Shown here: piece after piece, positions 10,821-23,775 of the stretch
Position numbering within the stretch: the stretch's first letter is position 1
Layout: every line of letters begins with the position of its first letter
From: Euwallacea fornicatus
Taxonomy: Eukaryota > Arthropoda > Insecta > Coleoptera > Curculionidae
Direction: 5' to 3'
NCBI RefSeq assembly: GCF_040115645.1
Contig: NC_089542.1
Location: forward strand, 6,758,001 to 6,822,000
DNA: 64,000 nucleotides
The notes under the pieces: generated by a model
Seen by the model: the letters and a program-made list of their open reading frames with translations, nothing else
What the model was told of the DNA's origin: nothing
Database searches by the model: none
Program-made: the position numbers and the translations under genes

Positions 10821-13011
10821 TTTACCACTCCAAAAAGAAATAATTCACACTGCAGATTCGGGTATTCCTCATAAAAACTGTAAAATGCTTACGTTTACCA
10901 GTGAAACCACGCATTTTGACATACAGTGCATCTGTGTATTTCCAGTGTCTCGGTTAATCAGTAGTAAAATTGTGAAAAGAATTTTCTCATGGGTGCGCCA
11001 TAGAAACTAATAATCATTATTCACTAACGATGACTGGTTTAAATGCATATACGTTATGTCCAAAGATACATAAAGCTGGTAGCAATAAATATCGGCTAGA
11101 ATTATGAGCGATTTGTAGCAGAGGCCGGTCATATCTGATGGTCAATTTATTTTGAAAACCTCCGCGTTTTCTATTACACTTTAATAACATCCTTTATTTC
11201 AATTCGGGACAAACTCATCATGGCAAGTTAAGCGATTTCGTGCCAGCTCCTTAAAACAGTATTATTAACATCTTAAGCTGTTTTGTTCATCAGTATAGAT
11301 GAGTGTTTCTAAACCCTGCAGGAATAATAAGCTTGAAAAGTTTTTGATCATCGCCAAAAGGGATTTGTTATTAAACCACATTAATCAGAGTGGAATAATG
11401 AAAACACTTTGAAGAGTTGCAGGCGCAGCCAAGTTCTGCTGCACTTACACATATTTACACTTATACAGGGAGTGGGAAGGTGTAAGAAACGGCGCTATAT
11501 TTAAAAGAAACCTGGAAGATTTTTTCCTGTCAAAGGCGAGTCGGAGGCAGTATCGACCCCGAAACGTGAACAATTTGGCCCCAAGTAATTAGAAAGCCCC
11601 AAATTTTTTCGCGAGGAATGAAAAATGGATTTATTAATGAAGCCCCTGGGGATTTATTAACGGATTTGTTAACCGGCAAGAGGAAATCCCAGAGACTAGA
11701 GTCTATAAAAATTAGCAGCTGCAAAAATACCGAGAAGACAAAGCTGCAAAAACCGTGTATAGCATTATTAATAGTGGCATTGGAATGGCGTTGAAGCTGG
11801 TGCAGCGACTCTGCATTCTAACGATTGCCAGGCCATAAATATTGATAACTCCGCACCAATACAAATTGGAAATACTTACTGAAGGAAAATCCGCATAACG
11901 GCCATACATAACTAGTTTTGTTGCTCCCTTTGCGGATGTCGAATATCTATCACTCGCGTACGATCTTGGCGAAAAACTTAAAAGGGAAACACCAGCGATA
12001 CTTCCGATTTGTTTTAACGAATACCAATGATTAATATCCATAGAAAATCGAAGAAATTCGCCTTTTCGACGTTCCCGAACTGCATCGATAATTTTCCAAC
12101 AATCCAAGTTTGTGATCAGGGAGTTACGTTTAAGTCGGTCTTGCGTTGGTGGGGCCAATAAACAATCCCCGACGCCAACGCACGAACGTGACCCTCGGGC
12201 GCACAATATAAAGTCCTTAAAAACTTTTTTAAAAGGAAAAATGGCGCCCGGGGCGCTTTTGCTGCCGTTTGTGCACGCTGAAACGCGCTTCCAATTAACG
12301 CGAGAATGCGCCTGACATATAAATAAAATGACAAATGGTTGTCGGCTTAAATTAGGTTTTCAATCCAGATAAGCGTTTTGAATTATCCGAACTGGTTCGT
12401 TGGGCAGAAGTCCGATAAACGCGTGACGTCTCCGTATCTGGACCTTTAGGTGAGAGAGGGTGCACTTAAACCGCCGAACTAGCTGAATGTTATTTCGGTA
12501 TTGGATCACGAAATTTACATTATTATTGTACAGTATGCAGGATGTTAATTAAGTACATCTAGTTGTTTCGTGGGACGAATCTGGTTTTATCACAAAAAGT
12601 TCCTACGAATGTAGGTCCGCAACGTCTTCGATTAACAGCTCAAGAATGTTGAAATTTCATTTTGGTTTTGGTTTTTAAAATTAAAGTAACTGCCACGTAA
12701 ACCACGTAACTACCTGAATATAATTTTGACATTTCATCACGAAACTTACATGACTGTTATACGTTACGTAACGTACCGACCATCCTCAGAATAAAGGGCC
12801 TCTAGTAATGTCACTTGGCCACGTCGATCTACATATTTTTCGTTTTGGGCACATTTGAGGTTTGTTTCGACTTATACAAGGTGACTTAACCGGTAGTTTT
12901 TTTGACACGTTTCCTCCCAGTGGCTCTCTTCGACTTGAATCTTGGTCTACAATGATTCTTCACAAATTTCATAGAATATAAAATGTTCATAAACCTTGTT
13001 TATTGCCTATA
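10821..13011. other. Non-coding stretch, slightly GC-richer around 11.5-12.4 kb
   Basis: A 164-codon frame at 11712-12206 (-) and overlapping frames on both strands near 12112-12334 arise in this GC-richer patch. Their translations look random and match no family. The patch could hold an intronic regulatory element, but nothing in the sequence proves it. Confidence 0.35.
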
Positions 13012-14315
13012 CAGGGTTATTTACCCAACTCGTACATTAAAAGTTTATTAGAATCTAAAAGTGATACGAATTTGGAAATTTACAATTAAGTGAACTTCGA
13101 TGTATACTATTTTTTTAATATTTACAACTTTTGGGTCACTGCCGATTTAATCTGAAATAGTTATCAACTTGCTTGTTTTGAATGGGACCCCGAGCGTATT
13201 ATTTTATTTTTAGTTTCTACGTAATATTTCAGACTCATTTTCTGTATAATCTCCTATACCTAATATTTACCATTTTTGAGATATTTAACCTTGAATTAAA
13301 GACGTGACCCTGTAACGACCAATTTTAAAATAACATATCTCCGCAGTGATTAAAAACATAATCTTCATATTTTGCAGAATGTCAAAACAGAGTGTTAAGT
13401 TTACACTTTTACTATTTTTATAACTTAGTATTGCATGGGGTGTCCAAAATTCAGACCCTAACATTCACGTTTTTGAAGTCGCCAAAGTCTACTTTTACAA
13501 ATGGGACACCCTATAACTTTAAGCAGTATCGAGTAGATAATGTAATTCTCTATAGAACTGTAAACAACTTTCGAAATAATTAAATTTTGTGTTAAACTAG
13601 TAGTACATATTCAATCTGGCAAGTTTTAACTCTTCACGTAGTTGATCATGGAAAAATAAATAATGTGTTGCTCGATCATAGATGAAAGTTATTAAACAAA
13701 TTAAAAAGATATTAGAAAATTTACCAGAACGAACATGTACTACTACACTATTACGAGTTTCACATAATGAAGCATAATTATTTCGAAAATGGTTTGGAAT
13801 AGGTATGGGAAACCCTGATACATTTTGGTAGAGAATTACATAATCTACTTGATGCTGCTTAAAGTTGTAGGGGGTCCCATTTGAAAAAGTAGACTTCGGC
13901 GAATTTAAAAATGTGAATGTTAGGAGCTGAATTTTGGTCACTCTGTGCAATACTAAGCCGTATAAATAATAAATTTTAAACTTAAGACTCAGTTTTGACA
14001 TTCTATAAAACATGAAGATTATGTTTTTAATTAAAGGTTAAATATCTCAAGAATGACAAAGGTTAGGCGTAGGAGATTATACAGAAAATGTATCTGAAAT
14101 ATTACACAGAACCTAAAAATAAAATAATATGCTCGGGGTTCCATTTAAAATAAGCAAGTTGACACCTATTTCCGGTTAAAGCGGAAGTGACAGGCAGTTC
14201 GAAATATTAAAAAAAAAAAACTACACGTCGAAGTTAACTTAATTACAAATTTTCAAATTCGCATCATTTTTAGATCCTAGTAAACATTTAATGAACAAGT
14301 TGGGTAAACATCCCG
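13012..14315. mobile_element. 1.3-kb fold-back element with ~590-bp inverted arms
   Basis: The left arm (13012 to about 13608) and right arm (about 13734 to 14315) are diverged inverted copies with a loop of about 125 bp. Ends read CAGGGTTATTTACCCAACTC on the left and CGGGATGTTTACCCAACTTG from the right, each with a TA outside (13010-13011, 14316-14317). Open frames at 13392-13583 (+) and 13597-14013 (-) are simply the two arms read in mirror image. No transposase. The TA target and end sequence point to Tc1/mariner mobilisation. Confidence 0.85.
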
Positions 14316-14457
14316 TATACCTAAACTTGATAGTTTCTGAAATATTCAAGTTCGAAATGATTTATTTAGGACATTATCACTTTATTCTCTTATCGCAGGA
14401 TTAAATGCGTTTTTGTGTTGTAGAATATTGCATTACCACAAGCTTTGATTACGCAGG

Positions 14458-14620
14458 ACTCGTAGTACCACAGGGTGGCCGGCCAGGTCGCCAGACTTGA
14501 ACTTCCTAGACTTTTTTTTGTGGGGTTGTATTACGGACAAAGGACATCCAAATAAATCTAACAATCTTGGAGGATTTCTCGTCCGTAGTTTTTCTCCTAT
14601 ATGATCATTGTGAGATATTC
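14458..14620 (+). pseudogene. Mariner-like transposase fragment
   Basis: The plus strand reads WPARSPDLNFLDFFLWG, the signature around the third catalytic aspartate of mariner-like transposases, followed by about 10 further residues before the frame degrades. No N-terminal part, ends or target duplication are visible; it is an isolated scrap. The minus-strand frame at 14433-14705 is its shadow. Confidence 0.75.
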
Positions 14621-16620
14621 GAATCGAATAATTCCTTAAATTTAAAACTGATTCGTTTTGTTCAAATGGTTTAGTGAAAAAATATCTTTCAATAATTATT
14701 TTCATCTGGGCTTTTGGTAAGTCATTTATAGCTTTTGCATTGCTTTAGAATGCATTTATACTAAAAATTCAAGATGTGTTACCATACTGCAGTAAAAACT
14801 AAGCCCTATATAGCATTATTCTGGCATTATTTTCCATTCCCCTGGTGTAATCTAAATAAACGTGAAACAAGAAAACAGCATTTTCCTTTCTCAGATTCGC
14901 ATAACAAATCCCCTAAGAAGATAAAAAATTCATCGTCAACTTCTACATAGGCGTGGTGTGTAAGTAAGTATCCCATTCTTAAAGTGTTTTCCTTGTTGAA
15001 AAGCATCCAAGAGAAACTTTCCTATGACTGGGGATTGGAAAAAAAAGGCTTGGGCACAGGTGTCTTAATAACGTAGTTGGGTCCCCATAGGGCTCCCTCA
15101 ATAATAAATGGTGTAGTCCGGAGGCGTGGTCACGAGATACCAAAAAATCGTCTTTACTGGCCTGCTGCAGAAGAAAACAATTTTCTGATACATTACCCTA
15201 CAAAATGGCAACAATTCAAATTTGTCTCCGGAAACAAGAAGCTTTATAAATATTTATAAAAATCCCTTATTTTCTCCAGACTGTTGGCGATGTTTGCATT
15301 TTCCATTTACTACGCGGTTTCCGCGGAATACATCTTTTTCGATCAGAAATATGCAAATTGGGTCGGTTTCTTGTAAATGTAACATGTAAACTAGCAAAAC
15401 TTCCTCCAAAACGCTGAAACAAAAGGACAAAACAACGTGCCGAAACGCGACAGAACCGTACTTGTTTCCAAGGGAGGAAAAATCCTGCCGGGCGAATACT
15501 AAATTATTAAAGGGCCAGGAAATTGAAACCGCACACCCCATTTTTGCCTACATACAACAAAGTGGGATATTTAAACTTGATGAAAGGGCCCCGTTGTTGG
15601 ACTTTAGAATGGACACCAGGGTGGAAACGTATTACAACTGGGACATGTTCAAATGAATGCCGGCTTTTGCAGGTACATGAAAATGTTAATAAGGCATTTT
15701 GTTATTTTTTTTCCCGAGCTTTATGTTTTTCTATCATAAGGTTCAATTAATCTTTTGAGTTTTTATAGGGAATTCATATAGGCAACAGATATAGGCCTAA
15801 ACCAAACGCACACAGTTTCGAAAACTTAATTCAACCTTTGGTATTTTCAGACTTCAGCGGATTTCTTCGCGCTTTTCAACGACTTAAATCTTAAATAAAG
15901 CCTTCAAGCCAACGTCTTAAGACTGCAAACCCCCCATTAAATCCACTGCACTTCTATAAATAATGTTTCAAGAGCCATAAATCCTAACATTAACTCCGGG
16001 GCAACATATCCGCTTAATTGTTTCGTTGGCCATTAATCTGGGTAAATACTAATTGATTATTGAAAGTAAATCATTGTTGTTTCAAAAACTTCACAGTATA
16101 CTTTTGGTTCAAAAATGTTAACAAGGTCACGTAAATAAAGTACTCGCAAAATTAGTCGATACGAAGCATTTTTTCGTCATTTTTGAATTTGAGAAGTGTT
16201 TTGCACGATTTTGACACGAACAAAAAAATTCTGAATGTCCCTTTCTTCTAAAATTACTGAAGAAATTAATCTTTAAAGAAAGGTTCTCAATGCCTAATAT
16301 ACAGCATGGAGAAAAGCACCATGCAAAATTATTTTAATAGAAACCCACAAGAACAAATTTCAGACTCGTTTTCCAGCTTTATCAATTACTATTCTATTCT
16401 ATTTATTGATGTCAGAAAAGAGCAATGCGCTGACTACATCCCAATCAAAGTACTATGTGAAAATGACGTGCCAAGGGAGGAAACAACCATCAGCGGGGAT
16501 ACAAACTAAGAGCAGGGTAGAATAATAATTTAAGAGATCTATCCAAAGAAATAAAAAAATACTATCGAAACTAAAGAGGCCATTTCGGTCATATGAACGG
16601 CGGAGGCACCAAAGTGGAAC
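14621..16620. other. Non-coding stretch, no recognised feature
   Basis: Frames of 60-95 codons between 15077 and 15750 overlap on both strands and match nothing. No repeats with inverted ends found. Confidence 0.35.
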
Positions 16621-16660
16621 GGTGCAAAGGTGCAAACGTGCAAAAGTGCACAGGTGCAAA
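16621..16660. repeat. 8-bp tandem repeat, five units of GGTGCAAA
   Basis: Five consecutive octamers: GGTGCAAA, GGTGCAAA, CGTGCAAA, AGTGCACA, GGTGCAAA. The flanks add partial matches (GGAAC before, GGTTAGG after). A short minisatellite; no function inferred. Confidence 0.9.
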
Positions 16661-18530
16661 GGTTAGGTTCGATCAAACCAGTTCGACGTCTCGACTTCAA
16701 CTATTTCTTCGTGAGTCCATGATTACACATAAGAAGAACTATCGTATGTACATCATGACATCTTCCTTTTGCTAAATAAAAAAAATAAGCAAGATATAAT
16801 TGATAGTTCTACATCTACTACAATTAAGTAAACTCAATATTAGTTTTCAGAATTGACATTTTTAAAGCAATCCCAAATCTAAATGTAATATACTATATTG
16901 TATACATTATTTACATATTCCTCTATCGGTAGTATGTATATAATATCATAGCACCTTCAACATTATCGTTTGCGCTGTTGTGGTTATCACAGTCATAAGG
17001 GTTTTCACTATCATAACTTACAGGATGAAATTTCTTTTGTTGCCTTTAATTTTTAATTGTTCGATTTATTATATTTTCTTTTGTTTTAATTAATTTAATG
17101 TTATAACTTCTGCTTTTAGTTTACTTGCTGCTAGTATTGACCCCAACAATATTAAACTTATTCTAATTCAGGACTAAAACGTACTGACACAAATTTGAAA
17201 TCTGGTAGACGTTAAATTTACAATCAAAATGTTACTTCTGACAAGTTTGTCTCTGAATCAGATGCTGCTCACAGCGTTTTTCTTTGACAATTTTACGTTT
17301 CTATTTGTTTTGCAGCCACAGGTAGAATTTCTTTTATTTCAATGCAATAGCAGTAGAGACGAGATTCTCAGTTAGAATTAACTGAGAATAGGATTCACCA
17401 TTAACCAAGAACTGAGACAAAATCCCTTGTTAACGCTTCAGTGGCAAATTTATTATCATCTTTAGAACTCACGAAAAAAATATTTTAAAAACAAAAATTA
17501 ACAGAGCTAACGTATATGGATTGTAAAATATGTGAAATATCCTGAAAATCTCTCGACTCAATCGTTGAGAAATGATTGTTATTTAACGTAACTCACGTCA
17601 TCGTTTCAGAAAGTTCATTTGAGATAAGTGATTGGCGTTTGAGGAATGTACCTAATTTAACTTGTTTTCTCTAAAACTTTATTTTCAATATTGGTGATGA
17701 ATCTACGTGGTATTTAGTTAGTGCTTAGTTTCTTTTTGTCTTTGAGGTTGACCTCTTGTTCAAGCATAGGAAACCAAGTGTATCCATGCTTACTGAACAA
17801 GTCGGCATGCATCACATTCCCGCTTCTTTGATGATGGTTAGTTACAGCGTGAGCCCCGTTACCAATTATTAGTCTATGGGGTATTATTTCCAAACAAAAT
17901 AAAAGAAAAAAATATAAGTTATTGTCCAGGGACGTATTCCAAAAAGCCAAAGGTGCTACGTGTAAATTTGTTTTATCTCAAAAACCTTTCCTAAAAACGA
18001 ATTTACCACTTCCAACAGTTTCAATCTGGCCATTTGATTGTGGAAGGGGACAGGTCTGTCTGCTGAAACAATGCCGAAATCCCCATTATTGTGAAAATTG
18101 CTCAAATAATGGAGAGAAAAATTGAGAACGGTTAGCTGAAAAAACAACGCGTCTGGTATCCTTAACATCGAGAATGTGTTCGTTAGCGAGTAATTACCCT
18201 CCGAGATGTCGTATTCCCTTTCAAGTTTTTCAAATCTACGTATTGTAACAATTTACTGGGGTTATACGCATTTTTTTTCCATTAAGTTCAAAAGGACTAA
18301 TTAGATTATTTTTTTAGAAGTAAACCCGTTCTCTGTTTCTTTTTTTTAAAGGTTAATGTCGATGATGAAATTTGAACTTTTTCTTTAATTTTCAAAAATT
18401 ATGTTTCAATCTTTTTGATAAAAATTTCATTCTCTTGATAAGTTTTTACAAGATTTGTATTGTAAGTTATCCAGAAGGTCTCAACAAATAGTAACCAAGT
18501 ACCACGTCTATAAATTATATCAACATTATA
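16661..18530. other. Non-coding stretch, no recognised feature
   Basis: Two opposed frames, 17714-17950 (-) and 17922-18125 (+), overlap slightly and match no family I know. The remainder is AT-rich without structure I can support. Confidence 0.35.
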
Positions 18531-19084
18531 CTGGACATTACTTAAGCGCATGGTCAAATTTCAAGGGGTGATTTTTTGAATGATTCTAGGTCTATATAAA
18601 ATAGGTCCACTAATGCTTTGCTCTTACGATAGACGGTGTCGATCTTTTTAATGCGTTATATGTTGAAAGAAACTACTAAATAATAAGACGGCTCAAACTA
18701 ATATGGACTTGAAACTTGGTGACCGTTTTTAATGCGTTTCAAAGGGTTCTTTCAAGCTGAAAATTGTATATTTCCTGTTGCCAGTGGATTTGACAGAGGT
18801 AATGCTAGAAGTTTAAGAAAAATTAAACAAGAAACTATGCTTAAATACATGGTACGCAATTTTTTAAAGTACAAAAACATTTAACAGTAGGTTAATGCCA
18901 AATTTCAACAAAATCGGATAAAATATTATTAAAATTTTTATGGAAAAAAAAGACCAAAAAAAGGTTGACACCCTGTATCTTGAAAATAAAGCATTACCGG
19001 ACTCATGTTTATATAAACTTGACTTATTAGAATTACTTAAAGAATCAACCCTCAAAGTGTGTCCACGTACCTAAATAATACCGT
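18531..19084. mobile_element. Fold-back MITE, ~550 bp
   Basis: 18531-18680 and 18950-19084 are inverted copies: on the left GGTGATTTTTTGAATGATTC and CACTAATGCTTTGCTCTTAC, on the right the reverse complements of GGTTGATTCTTTAAGTAATTC-like and GGTAATGCTTTATTTTCAAG-like sequence. A TA precedes the left end (18529-18530). The right arm recurs in direct orientation at 20270-20481. Confidence 0.65.
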
Positions 19085-19089
19085 GTGTA

Positions 19090-20040
19090 CCTGTATTTGT
19101 ATAAGCATTTTGCATTATGGGACAAAATTTAAACGGTTTTCTAACAATGGGAATTAGAGGCCGGTGATCAATTTCAACATACTTTTTCCATAAACATATT
19201 GGTGAAAACGTAAAGACCGGATAAGTTATTGGAAATAGTTCCATTCCCGTTTGTGTCCAGTTTTGGCAAGATGCCATTGGCTGAGCCAATGGCACTTTGT
19301 GAAGCATCCACAGATACTGCTGCACTTTTATTTAGATCGTTTGTAAACTGCTCTCCACTTTTTGTATATAATCCCAATGTCCCGGCATGTGTTCTTTAAG
19401 TGAAATTCGTAACTGTTTTGGTACTAAGGACATATTCGGAATGAATTTAGACAGTAGGAAAGTAATATCAAACACCTTTCCAGGTCTTTTTTACTATCGG
19501 GTTACTTTAAATTTCCTATTGAAGTTATCATGATCAGATTTTCTACCCTGATTCGAAATTAAACGATCCACAAATTTTACTTTTTTTTAATGACACTCGC
19601 ATTTATTTCAAGGTAAATTTTAAATGTCTATTTTTGGCTTTATCTAAAAAAGTTTTTAATCTTTAATGATGCCTTTGTTCAGTTAAGCCCAAGATTAGAA
19701 AATCTGCAACGTAACTCAATCTCACCAAAGTGTTGTTTAACATATTTCTGAAATATTTCTACTCGTAATGCTGGATTAATGCTATAGGGCATGCATTAAA
19801 ATCGGTAACTCTAATGGTGACTTTAACATACATTTCAGAGAATTCTCCTTGTGTAGTTGGAAGTGCCAAAATACTTGGCCAGCATCCAGCTGGGAGAAGA
19901 ATTTTGCATTTGATACCTCTGATGTAAAGCTGTGTAGACTTGGAGTTGGAAACTTTTTCGAAAGCATTGCTTTAACGGTTGAGGGTCAATGCTATTGCGT
20001 AAAACACTCCTTGGAGTAATTCGAATCCGAATCAATATCC
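19090..20040 (-). pseudogene. Ty3/gypsy retrotransposon pol remnant (reverse transcriptase to RNase H)
   Basis: Read from 20040 downwards, the minus strand gives FPTPSLHSFTSEVSNAKFF then SQLDAGQVFWHFQL, the gypsy reverse-transcriptase N-terminal motif (KFFSKLDA.SGFWQ in relatives). It continues with EIFQKYVKQHFGEIE near 19750, a thumb-like KNFF..KAKNRHLKF stretch, then RNase H: VSVDASQSAIGSANGILPK with the catalytic aspartate, and PICLWKKYVEIDHRPLIPIV. Gag, protease, integrase and LTRs are absent, and at least three frame changes break it. Old and dead. Confidence 0.8.
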
Positions 20041-20269
20041 GAATTCTAAAGCAATAACTTGTGTAAGATCTAAAAAATTTAACAAAATGATTTACTTCAT
20101 TGTAATTGAAGTAAGATTTATCAACAAACGGACATCTATGGTATTTAAATGAAGAACCTTACGTGCCTCTACAGGGAGAAATTTTACACACTTGAATACG
20201 GCGATCTGGGTCGCCTTGCTGTGTTTAATGAGAAAAAAATATAAAAGTTTTAGAAAAACTCAGGGACGC

Positions 20270-20481
20270 ACCAATGACAATAATAACAGTGCCAAATTTC
20301 AATCAAATCGGTAAAAGGATTATTAAGATTTTTAAGAAAAAACGGTGCTTTTAGAAAACTTTGACAATCTGTATCTTGAAAACGAAGCTTTATCGGACTT
20401 AAGTTTATTTAAACTTTTCCTTTTAGAATCACCGAAGAAACTACCTCTTGAAGTTTAGCCATGTACTTCAATAACCCCCTG
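20270..20481. repeat. Second copy of the 18.9-19.1 kb repeat arm
   Basis: Aligns in direct orientation with 18880-19084 (GCCAAATTTCAA.CAAATCGG near the start, CTGTATCTTGAAAA.GAAGC in the middle, and an end running to CCCCCTG followed by TA). With the 19-kb copy it brackets the gypsy pol remnant, but its end looks like a mariner-type DNA element, not an LTR. Confidence 0.65.
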
Positions 20482-22908
20482 TATACAAATTTCGTACAAA
20501 TACAGCTATTACGTAGTTTTTTTATTACGTAAGCAACACTTTCCAATAAGCAGTGGAACATCTAAATGAGCAGAGAAGCGAGCCAACTCACTATGCTACA
20601 ATGATCTAGAATATGTCATACTATATGGGAAACTGAATGCAGTCAGGGTACACCAGGAGGAAGAGGCAGAGACAAATTTAACATTAAGAGGCAAGAAAAA
20701 ACAATTTCTTACTAGTACAAGGAGTATCTTTCGTAACGGCAGCCACATGTAGGAAAATATCACTTTCCCGCACCAAGACACAAAACCATTATTTTTTCGA
20801 GATCAGTGTCCGTCTATCTTTCTGGAAGAAATGGATTTTCAGGTTCTTTGTTGTCGATGTGTCGAAATATGCTGCTTTGAATATTGTTGTGAGCAGTTTA
20901 TACACATCGATACTCTGAGCGAAGGGTTGATTAATTGAATTCTCGAAATGGATCAAGGGTCGGTGGCTAGGGATTTATGGTGTATAATGTGTTTGACGAG
21001 CCCTTACACGGGCAATTGTGTAGAAATTATAACAATGGTTCACTGGCGTAGGGCAAATCAAGAGCAAACCGAATGCGTATAATAGACTTGGCTTTGCACC
21101 CCGCCAAAGGGCATTGTGCGAAGAAATTGATATAGATTTGTGTGGATTTGAGTCAATATAGGTTGAGCAAATAGAATTTTGCTGAAGCCGCATATTGCGA
21201 GCATTTCCAGTAAAATCACAAGGGTCGTAAAAATTTTCGCTGACCCGTGTTACTATGCTCCAGTCTTATTACTAACCATGTTATTATTACTTAAATTTCG
21301 ACGAAAACTGGCACTCTTAAAACGGTAGTTTTCTCATTACTTTCCTTGTTGTTTCCGCGAAATATACATCTCCGACTTCCGTTTGAAATATGCAGATTAG
21401 TTATGGCTCGTAATGCAGCGAGTAAATTCGCAAAGTTAGAGGGAAAACATTCCCCGGAAAGAGGAGGCCAAGATATTCAAATTTTCGTGTGAGACGGCAA
21501 AGAAAACGGGGAGTTTTATTCGACTGATATAGGAAAACTTTTCTGTCAGCACGAGCAAGTTACATTTTCATACAAGAATAAGGAACAGTGATATTGAGGC
21601 GAAGTTCATTGGAATTGCTGTTTTGGAAATATATGGAGATTTTCCAAAAAAAAAAAAAAAAGAAAAAAAGAAAGACGTTCTCGAATCTAGGCATCGCTTA
21701 AAATCTTGCAAATCTTTATTATTCCGTTAAACAATTCCATAAAATTGTAAATTAACAGTTTCGCTGGTTGGACAAAATTTCACCACATAACATGTTTCAG
21801 GGGGCGTGGCATTTCTAAATGCTTGACGTTGCTTGAAACCGCACTTTAAATAAAGTCATAATTGCGCAATTATTGTCTTTTCACCCGAATCATTACAAAT
21901 TATTAAACATGACGTTAAAGCACTTTATTACTGCATTAGATCGTATTATAACCGTAGGTATAAATACATGCAAATCTGACCGTAAACTTACGCAAACTCT
22001 CTCTTGCAATTTTACGAGGCGCAGCCTAAACGGATCAGTTTCAGCTAAAAATTGCAACATTATGATAATAACTATAGTAATGTGTTTATTGCGATTTTCC
22101 ATCAGTAGTTCGTCTAAATATTTACAGCGGCGTAAGAACAACCCTGGCGGGGGTAATAAATCCGATGGAGCCGCCAAAAAGAACCACATTAAACAGTGCT
22201 TTCAGACTAATGGGTTTAATAAATTACAGATGTAAATAGTGACTGTTTGGAACTCGATCTCCATATGGAGAAATGTTTATCTGTGAATAATATGGTGTAA
22301 TGGGTTTTCTTTCAAATTGCAAAAAAGGAAATTACATCTGGGAATGGTTCAGCTATTGTTTGCAAACTAGACATTTTACAGAGGAGAATAGGATTTCATT
22401 TAGCTGTTTTTTCAACTCCTAGATGTTCCGTCATCTTTCTCATACCCGTTGGTCATTCTCTAATACTGTCCTTTGCCATATGTATGTTTTAACAGACGTT
22501 CGACATAAGTAACTGAAATCATCTTAAAGAAATCCAAGAAAAAATCATAACGCGATTGATTTTCGCCTTGATTTCATGTTCTCAACTACATTAGAAATTA
22601 TTTAAATCCTCCAATAAGAGCTTACAAATCAATCAAAATTTTCTTAATTTTTATCCAAAATTTTCGCCCATGTTACTGCTGTCCGGCCTGTTTGTATACG
22701 CAATTTTACATAATGAAAATCCGCTGAAGTAAGGCCAACAATAGATCACACACGACAGTAGATTTTATACTAAAATTATGGCCTCCATTGTACTATTTTC
22801 TCCAATAGTTTACGTTCAATATTCCAAGTTCCCTAAAACATACGAAAAAGAGGCTCTGGATAAACTAAATCAATGATAAAATCTTAAACCCTATTCTACT
22901 ATCTACGG
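20482..22908. other. Non-coding stretch, no recognised feature
   Basis: Includes a 16-base A run near 21644-21660. Overlapping frames at 21873-22235 (+) and 21893-22189 (-) are mutual shadows with no recognisable domain. Confidence 0.35.
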
Positions 22909-23169
22909 CTATTTATGGTATTTAGACAATACCAGTTCGACATTTTCATTAGTCATGATGCCTGCAAGGTAATTAACATAGAGAGGAAAAGCAATTGGTC
23001 TCAAAACTGAACTCTGCGGCACCACATGCAGAACCATTGCAATGTCAGAATGGTGCTCAGCAAGGGACACATACCGACCGCGGTTCCGCAGATGGAATCC
23101 TTGGATGGAGAAGGACTCCTTACCAAAGTCGATTAACTTTGATGTTGACTGACGACTATAACAGCGCAC
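22909..23169 (-). pseudogene. Non-LTR retrotransposon (LINE) reverse-transcriptase fragment
   Basis: The minus strand reads GRYVSLAEHHSDIAMVLHVV then PQSSVLRPIAFPLYVNYLAG. This corresponds to the jockey/CR1-type motif around ..V..GVPQGSVLGPLLFLIYINDL, with GVPQG degraded to VVPQS. The catalytic YADD block that should follow is not found. Only about 85 codons survive; upstream and downstream parts are unrecognisable. Confidence 0.7.
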
Positions 23170-23773
23170 TATTGTGTGTCAGTTAGCATACAGTTAGGTC
23201 AGGAACTACACAGTCAGAAGCCTTTGACGGATCGAAGAAAGATGCCTCAGCATATTTCTTTTTCTCGAATCAGTTCTGGTTATACTTCGACGCACACCCA
23301 ATCCCCGAGATCATTGACATACCATTACGAAAACTTGACTACTGGGAAAAGATTCGAATATTGGCGTGTTCTAAATATGAACGTGGTGTTTTATCGTTGA
23401 CCCAAATATATTCCTGAAAAGAGGTATTATTCATTGAGATATGTAATTAGAGACATTTGCTTTATTCCGATTGTCCGAAGGTCGATGCCACTTGGGAAAT
23501 TTAAAGATGGTCAGGGTAAATCTCCTCTCAATACGCATCTTAATCAACAGCGTGAAGCGAAAGATCACTGCAATCGCAGCACCAAGGAGAGGCAGGAACG
23601 TATTTTTTTTTTAAATATGATGAGGTCTCCGAGCTGAATAAATATCATCATGCAAAAGTTAAAAATCGTGTCGCAATAAAAATTCTGCTCAACAAATTAG
23701 TTCAAGTTAGTTCGGAACAAATGCTTTTAATGTGACAAAAAAGATTTTCTGGTTGAAAATTGCTGTTTTCTAT
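23170..23773. other. Non-coding stretch, no recognised feature
   Basis: Short plus-strand frames at 23176-23400 and 23434-23637 match nothing I know. Confidence 0.35.
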
Positions 23774-23775
23774 TA

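Noticed and set aside
11712..12206. 164-codon open frame on the minus strand
   Set aside because: No family resemblance, overlapping frames on the other strand, local GC rise explains the lack of stops.
13597..14013. 138-codon minus-strand frame
   Set aside because: It is the right arm of a fold-back element; the mirror arm gives a related peptide on the other strand.
19085..20269. Flanking direct repeats as LTRs of the gypsy element
   Set aside because: They end in DNA-transposon style sequence and one belongs to a fold-back element; no primer-binding site or TG..CA ends.
21873..22235. 120-codon frame opposed by a 98-codon frame
   Set aside because: Mutual shadows in a low-stop patch, neither recognisable.
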